From: Chromera velia
Taxonomy: Eukaryota > Sar > Chromeraceae
Direction of reading: 5' to 3'
Assembly: GCA_018398765.1 (NCBI GenBank)
Contig: JAHBMJ010005484.1
Location: 1 to 12,500, forward strand
Length of the DNA stretch: 12,500 nucleotides
In this document: in pieces, positions 8,197 to 12,500 of the stretch
Layout: the number at the start of each line of letters is the position of its first letter
How positions within the stretch are numbered: position 1 is the first letter of the stretch
Made by a program: the position numbers and the translations under genes
Notes under the pieces: model-generated
What the model was told of the DNA's origin: nothing
The model's input: the letters and a program-made list of their open reading frames with translations, nothing else
Databases searched by the model: none

Positions 8197-8713
8197 TTTC
8201 TATCCTAGTTTCTATCACTACCGGCGAAATTGTTATTGAGACTGGTATCAGCCGACGTTTAAGATAGACATCTGGTAATTAATTCAAAAGTTCGCGATAC
8301 GCAGATGGACATACTTCTGGGGCAGTCTGTGTGCTTGAAAGAAGAGAACTATAGGAAGAGAAACAGTATGACAGTGTACGTATGATCATCAGATCATGAG
8401 TCATATAAGCCAAAACGGCTTTCCCATGGCGACCACTCACTAAATCCACACGGCAAGGCAGAGTGTTCTTGCACCCTTAGAAAGAACGCATGGCTGTGTC
8501 TTTTTTCTACCGGATTCGAGCTCATGCAACTTAAATCAAAATAAAAGAATCCAGAGCCAGAAAGCTTCATTTGGAGAGGCTATGTTTTGTTTTGCATTGC
8601 ACCTTTATCTGTTGACATTGAAAGCGATCGAGATGCATTGTGCACGAAAAGATTCACTTCCACAGGCTGACATGTAAGTTAAAATGGCAAAAAAAAAAAA
8701 AATGTTTGGCTCA

Positions 8714-8717
<4 letters not shown>
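8197..8717. other. Intergenic, no gene seen
   Basis: Mixed-composition sequence with frequent stops in all frames. A CCTAG-containing stretch just right of the candidate element faintly echoes its ends. No RNA gene was recognised. Confidence 0.5.

Positions 8718-8777
<60 letters not shown>
8718..8777. repeat. Compound microsatellite (AC)n(GA)n
   Basis: Alternating AC occupies 8718-8746, followed directly by alternating GA at 8747-8777. An A13 run lies shortly upstream at about 8689. Open frames across it only encode repetitive Thr-His and Glu-Arg or Ser-Leu tracts. Confidence 0.95.
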
Positions 8778-8778
<1 letters not shown>

Positions 8779-11700
8779 ACACTGCACCTGCCTTCCAGGA
8801 TCAAAGAACATCGGTTCTTTTCGTATGTCATCTGCATGCCCCCTTTTTCTGCTTCATTGGAAATGATTGCCATCAAAGTTGATCGCGATCGAGGTTTCCT
8901 CTGGATTGGCTGAGAAAAGTCGGTCAAACAAGCAGTCAAAGAGTTGAAGAGAGAGCTGACTCGGAGCATACCTAGGGTCCTACATTTAAGCAGAAAGCGC
9001 AGGGACACATTGGAGGTGACCTGCTGAGAAACCTAGAAGAAAGAGGGAGACGGTCGGTCACCTCTTCCTCTGTGAATGATCCATCGATTCAACTTCTCTA
9101 CATCTCGTTTTACTTCTTCTTGATTCTTGACCTCTCTCCGCCTCTCTCTCTCTTTTTTGCTCCTCTTAATATGACGGCTGCTGTGCATCACCACAGGACG
9201 GTGGTTGTTGAACAGCCTTCTCTTTTCTTTCCTTTTCTGTTTCGCTGGCCTTGTTCAGTGTTCACCCACCATTAGACTGGCATTAGTCAATGCAGGTGGC
9301 CGACCGACTTCATTGAGGAGGGCCGAAAACCAGGAGGGCCTCAAAAGACTCAATCAACTTAATCGAAAGAAATGCAGGCCGATCAATGCAGACACTGTGG
9401 GAGAGTGCTTCTGAATTAGATACACAGTCCGATATCGAGTACAAACAGAAATACATGCAGCCAAGACACACAGCCAAGCATGATGACAAGATCCGGAAAA
9501 GCAAGCAAATAGCGACCTACATCGCAAAAAACAAGAAGAAAAAAAAAAGAATTCAGAAGTTTTTAGCAAAAAATGCAAAAGAGAGACTGCACAATTCCTG
9601 GATCGCGCGAGGAGCTCTGGTCACGCACGAAGGCACTGCCAGGCATGCATGGAACCAAGGTGTGATTACAAAATCGCACATCACCCAGTGCCTCTTAGGA
9701 TTCTGCGAGTAGCTACCGTGTAGCCAGTGCATCGTTCTCTGTACTTGCTCAAATGCACAGCGGGTGCATGTGCGAAACTCAATTCCCAACTCTTTTTGGC
9801 AAACAAAGGGAGACTGTCAAATTCAAGGAATCGGAACCAGCGCCGGGAATCCGATTCGAAAATAAAAGTTTTGATCGATGCGCATACCGCAACATCACTT
9901 GGTAGGTTAAAGGAAAAGAAAATGCAGGGGAAGCATGTGCACGCAAGGAGGGAAAGGCGCAAGATCTTTGTGTCGCCTCCTCCTCCCCTGGACGAGGATG
10001 TGGTTGGGTGGAAGACTGACGGTTCGTGGGCGGGCATTGTCTTCAATACGTTCCCGCTTGTTAAATTAAAGTGCACCGACATCATTTGATACTAATTTTC
10101 TCCTTTCGTATTTCTAAAACGAATCGAGAGGGAAAACACATCCAAGCCTCAGGCAGAGCGAAACTCCGAGACAGAGGCTCAGAGAGAGAGGGAGAGACCC
10201 TGTGAGAGGATCAGAGAAATCGCCGAATGCTGAGACGGCCATGGTGGTGAATGAAAAAAAAAAACAGAGGCGGAAAAAGCTGAAGCGGGACTGAGGAGAG
10301 AGAAGCACATTCAAGTTTTTCTTCTTTGTTTGTCAGATCCCAAACGCTGCAGCCTGCATCTCAGTTCTTCAAAGAGCTGAAATAATATCCGGAATGGAAA
10401 AAGAAAAGAAGGAAGGAGAGATCATGATAGTGAATATGCGCATTGAAAACAATTGATTGGGGAAGGAAGGAGAAGAAGGGCAGTCCACAGAGACAAACAG
10501 AATCGCACGAATCGTATGGTCACTCCCTCTGCTCAACGCACACACTCATCCAGTCTCTCCATCCCCTTCTAACGATAGGCAAAAATGAATTGGTGACAAA
10601 AATTCACTTATCACGGATCCCTTCTTTGCGCAACCATCTCAACTCCTTCATTCTTTCTGTTGCTCTGTCACGATCTGACTCTCGCCGGCTCCTCTCACGC
10701 ACTGCCTCCCGGCTGCCCTTTGCTCAGAGCAACGGAGAGACTCGTCAAATGCGCTTGGATTGCCAGTCCGAGACGATGAAGGGACAAAAAAGGCACGGAC
10801 TACTAGCACGGAGTAGGAACATGCACTGGCAAGCAGGGGGGGAGAGAAAGGGAGGGGAAGGAAAAAACAGAAGAATGAATATCAGTGCACATTATAAAAT
10901 CAAAAAAACCGAAGAATGACCATCAATATATGACCTGGCTATGCTGTCTAAAACATTTACCCCCGGACACCCTCCTCTCTGAGGCCCGCCCGTACCTCCA
11001 CGCATAGGCATGGCAACGCACGTACTTGCCATGTAGACACCTGAACTTCCTCGAGAGTCGAGAATGAGTCGAGAGGCTCACAGGGTCGAGGCAGATTTTC
11101 AGTGCCTCCTGCCACGGTCTTTTGTCGGCTCGTTGAAACACCCCGACAGAAAGAAAATCCATCGACAGACACTCTTTAGCACTGTCCAACTCCCCATAGA
11201 ACACCGAGAAGAGTTTCTTTTTGTGCACTTTCTCCTTTTATCGATGAACATGAAATGGATTTGCATGCAAGCTTGTGAATTGCGACTGGCGAGCAGTCCT
11301 GACTACCCAAGCAGTCAGAGGGGGTCCCCCCAACCCCCCCAGATCTCTTCATGTGGACGTCTGACTCCGCTCTCTTTCTATTTTTTACTCTTCTATTCTG
11401 TCTTGTCTCTTGTTCTTTGACCTTCTCCCTTTCCAACCGTTGTGATTAACCACGTAAGTGGATGGACACAAAAACCTGGCGGCCTGAACTGATTTACCGA
11501 ACATGTATGATCTCACACACCTCTGACACACACAGCGTCCACTTATCGCCTGGTGTGACACGTCGCGCAAAAAAAAAAAAAAGCAAGGCTGCATCTGCCG
11601 GACATTCCAATCAAGGATCCACACAGATAAGTGAATGGCAAAATCCGAACAGTGCCAAAAGATGAAAAGAAAAAGACGAAATCAAAAGGAAAACTCTTTG

Positions 11701-11841
11701 TTCAGCCACCGACCTCAAAAAACGAAATGAAAAAAAATGGAAGGAAACAGAAAACTGACAAAGAGGAGGCAAATCGTCCCCCCACCCCCTCCTCTCCTTC
11801 ATTCCCTTTTTCTCTCTTTGTTTCGTTCTTTCGTCTTTTCG
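8778..11841. other. About 3.1 kb without a supportable gene
   Basis: Several open frames of 60-160 codons exist (for example 9386-9712, 9727-10089 and 10443-10919 on the plus strand; 10923-11228 on the minus strand), but none shows a recognisable domain or balanced composition. Many are Lys/Arg- or Ser-rich translations of purine- or pyrimidine-rich DNA. Purine-rich patches occur at 10140-10310 and 10830-10880. Short exons of a split gene could be hidden here; I found no chain of splice sites joining coding-like segments. Confidence 0.45.
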
Positions 11842-11864
11842 TTCTCTCTCTCTCACACGCACAT

Positions 11865-11901
<37 letters not shown>

Positions 11902-11965
11902 CTCTCTCTCACACTCTCTCTCTCCCTCCCTCCCTCCTTCTCTCTCTCTCTCTCTCTCTCTCTCT
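11842..11965. repeat. Long (CT)n pyrimidine tract
   Basis: Nearly uninterrupted CT dinucleotides with short breaks (CACACGCACATG, a GC, ACA, CCCTCCCTCCC). The surrounding 11790-12010 is also pyrimidine-rich on this strand. It lies about 440 bp upstream of the candidate gene start at 12401, on the same strand, so it may belong to that promoter or 5' leader. Confidence 0.93.
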
Positions 11966-12400
11966 GACAGACAGCCTTTAATTCTGCCGTATTCTTTCCT
12001 CTCTCCTCAGTCCCCTTGTCAATTTCCATTCTCTGTCCCCTTCCCCAAAGGACCCGCAGTGCATGCCCACTCGATCAATCGATCGATCACTCAAGGCCGT
12101 CCGTGCAATCAGGTGATCAGGCCAATGGCCCGGGTGGTTTTGCATGGCCTCTCGTTCCTTCCGTCTGCGCACATTGTCGTCTCATTTCAGAAGAATGGAC
12201 AGACTGCCGGTCGCACACCCACCCACCCCACCCCAACATTTCTTCATGCAATGTCACACAAACACATGGAGAAGCTCATCGAATCGAAAAATAGTATTGA
12301 CGAGGAACATCTTTCGGATCATTCGACGGTCTTGCTTTTTCTTTTGTTCTTTCACACATGCACTCTCGGATGTCAGAAGAGGAAAAATAAAAGAAAGTGA
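11966..12400 (+). promoter_or_regulatory. Upstream region of the candidate gene at 12401
   Basis: There is no conserved open frame. It contains GATC-rich repeats (about 12073-12090) and a C/T-rich stretch before an AAAATAAAAGAAAG segment, then a TGA immediately before the ATG at 12401. It is called regulatory only by position. Confidence 0.3.
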
Positions 12401-12500
12401 ATGATGCCAGTAGAAGATTTTTCATCTGCTTTGGAGCCTGCTACCGGCTTCGCTCCACATGCATGGAAGATTGCAAAGAAGGATATCAATCACTTCAATG
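12401..12500 (+). CDS. Candidate 5' end of an unrecognised gene, running off the right edge
   Basis: ATG ATG CCA GTA at 12401 opens a frame that remains open for 33 codons to the window end. It is preceded directly by an in-frame TGA (12398-12400), so this is the first possible start unless an exon is spliced in at ATGCCAG|TAG. Unlike nearby spurious frames, the composition looks like real protein (MMPVEDFSSALEPATGF, then PHAWKIAKKDINHFN), with mixed charged, aromatic and small residues. No family can be named from 33 residues. There is a vague resemblance to the approach to the NEAF motif of thiolases, but the motif itself would be outside the window. Confidence 0.42.
   Translation, partial: MMPVEDFSSALEPATGFAPHAWKIAKKDINHFN

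Noticed and set aside
8605-9008. Open frames over the (AC)n(GA)n microsatellite
   Set aside because: Microsatellites without stop codons create long frames on both strands; no non-repetitive coding signal flanks them.
11737-11981. Ser/Leu-rich frames over the CT tract
   Set aside because: They are translations of (CT)n repeats with no independent evidence of coding.
1-12500. CRISPR array, tRNA, rRNA or viral/retroelement genes
   Set aside because: No regularly spaced repeats, no cloverleaf with a recognisable T-loop, no conserved rRNA segment and no reverse transcriptase or integrase motif were seen on either strand.

Overview
This window is eukaryotic nuclear DNA. It shows GT-AG splice signals, microsatellites of (TA)n, (AC)n(GA)n and (CT)n, poly-A/poly-T runs, long gene-poor stretches and no bacterial-style operons. 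The mix of moderately GC-rich compact genes, TGCATGCA tracts and long pyrimidine runs would suit a unicellular stramenopile alga such as a eustigmatophyte. That is only an impression, because no marker gene is present.

Left half (1-7632): the main structure is a tandem duplication of a unit of about 4.52 kb. Copy 1 spans 936-5459 and copy 2 starts directly after it at 5460. Copy 1 holds two divergent genes. A minus-strand gene ('gene A', unrecognised) starts at about 2209, has an intron at 1954-2154, and stays open with a Ser/Gly/acidic, probably nuclear, C-terminal half to the left window edge. A plus-strand gene (3062 or 3083 to 4592) encodes a secreted DUF2817 / M14-like zinc carboxypeptidase-fold protein, broken by a single extra base near 3703-3710. 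Copy 2 contains the 3' part of gene A (truncated at the junction), a single undetermined base N at 6535, and only the last 86 codons of the DUF2817 gene. The 2332 bp that should lie between them (counterpart of 1999-4330) are absent exactly at the N, so a second, near-identical DUF2817 gene was probably collapsed by the assembler.

The divergence pattern supports this. The inner parts of the two copies are almost identical (two substitutions in 1300-1998, none seen in 4331-4797). The outer parts differ by several percent with indels. A homogenised core with diverged flanks suggests gene conversion or assembly collapse.

Right half (7633-12400): about 4.8 kb in which I can support no gene. It contains an AT-rich spacer, a candidate 261-bp MITE-like element with 17-bp inverted ends and 9-bp flanking direct repeats (7918-8196), an (AC)n(GA)n microsatellite, A-rich/GA-rich sequence and a large (CT)n tract at 11842-11965. 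A plausible new gene begins at 12401 and runs off the right edge.

The two genes of the duplicated unit share an 850-bp head-to-head intergenic region, so they may be co-regulated. Nothing in the sequence shows that they act in one pathway.
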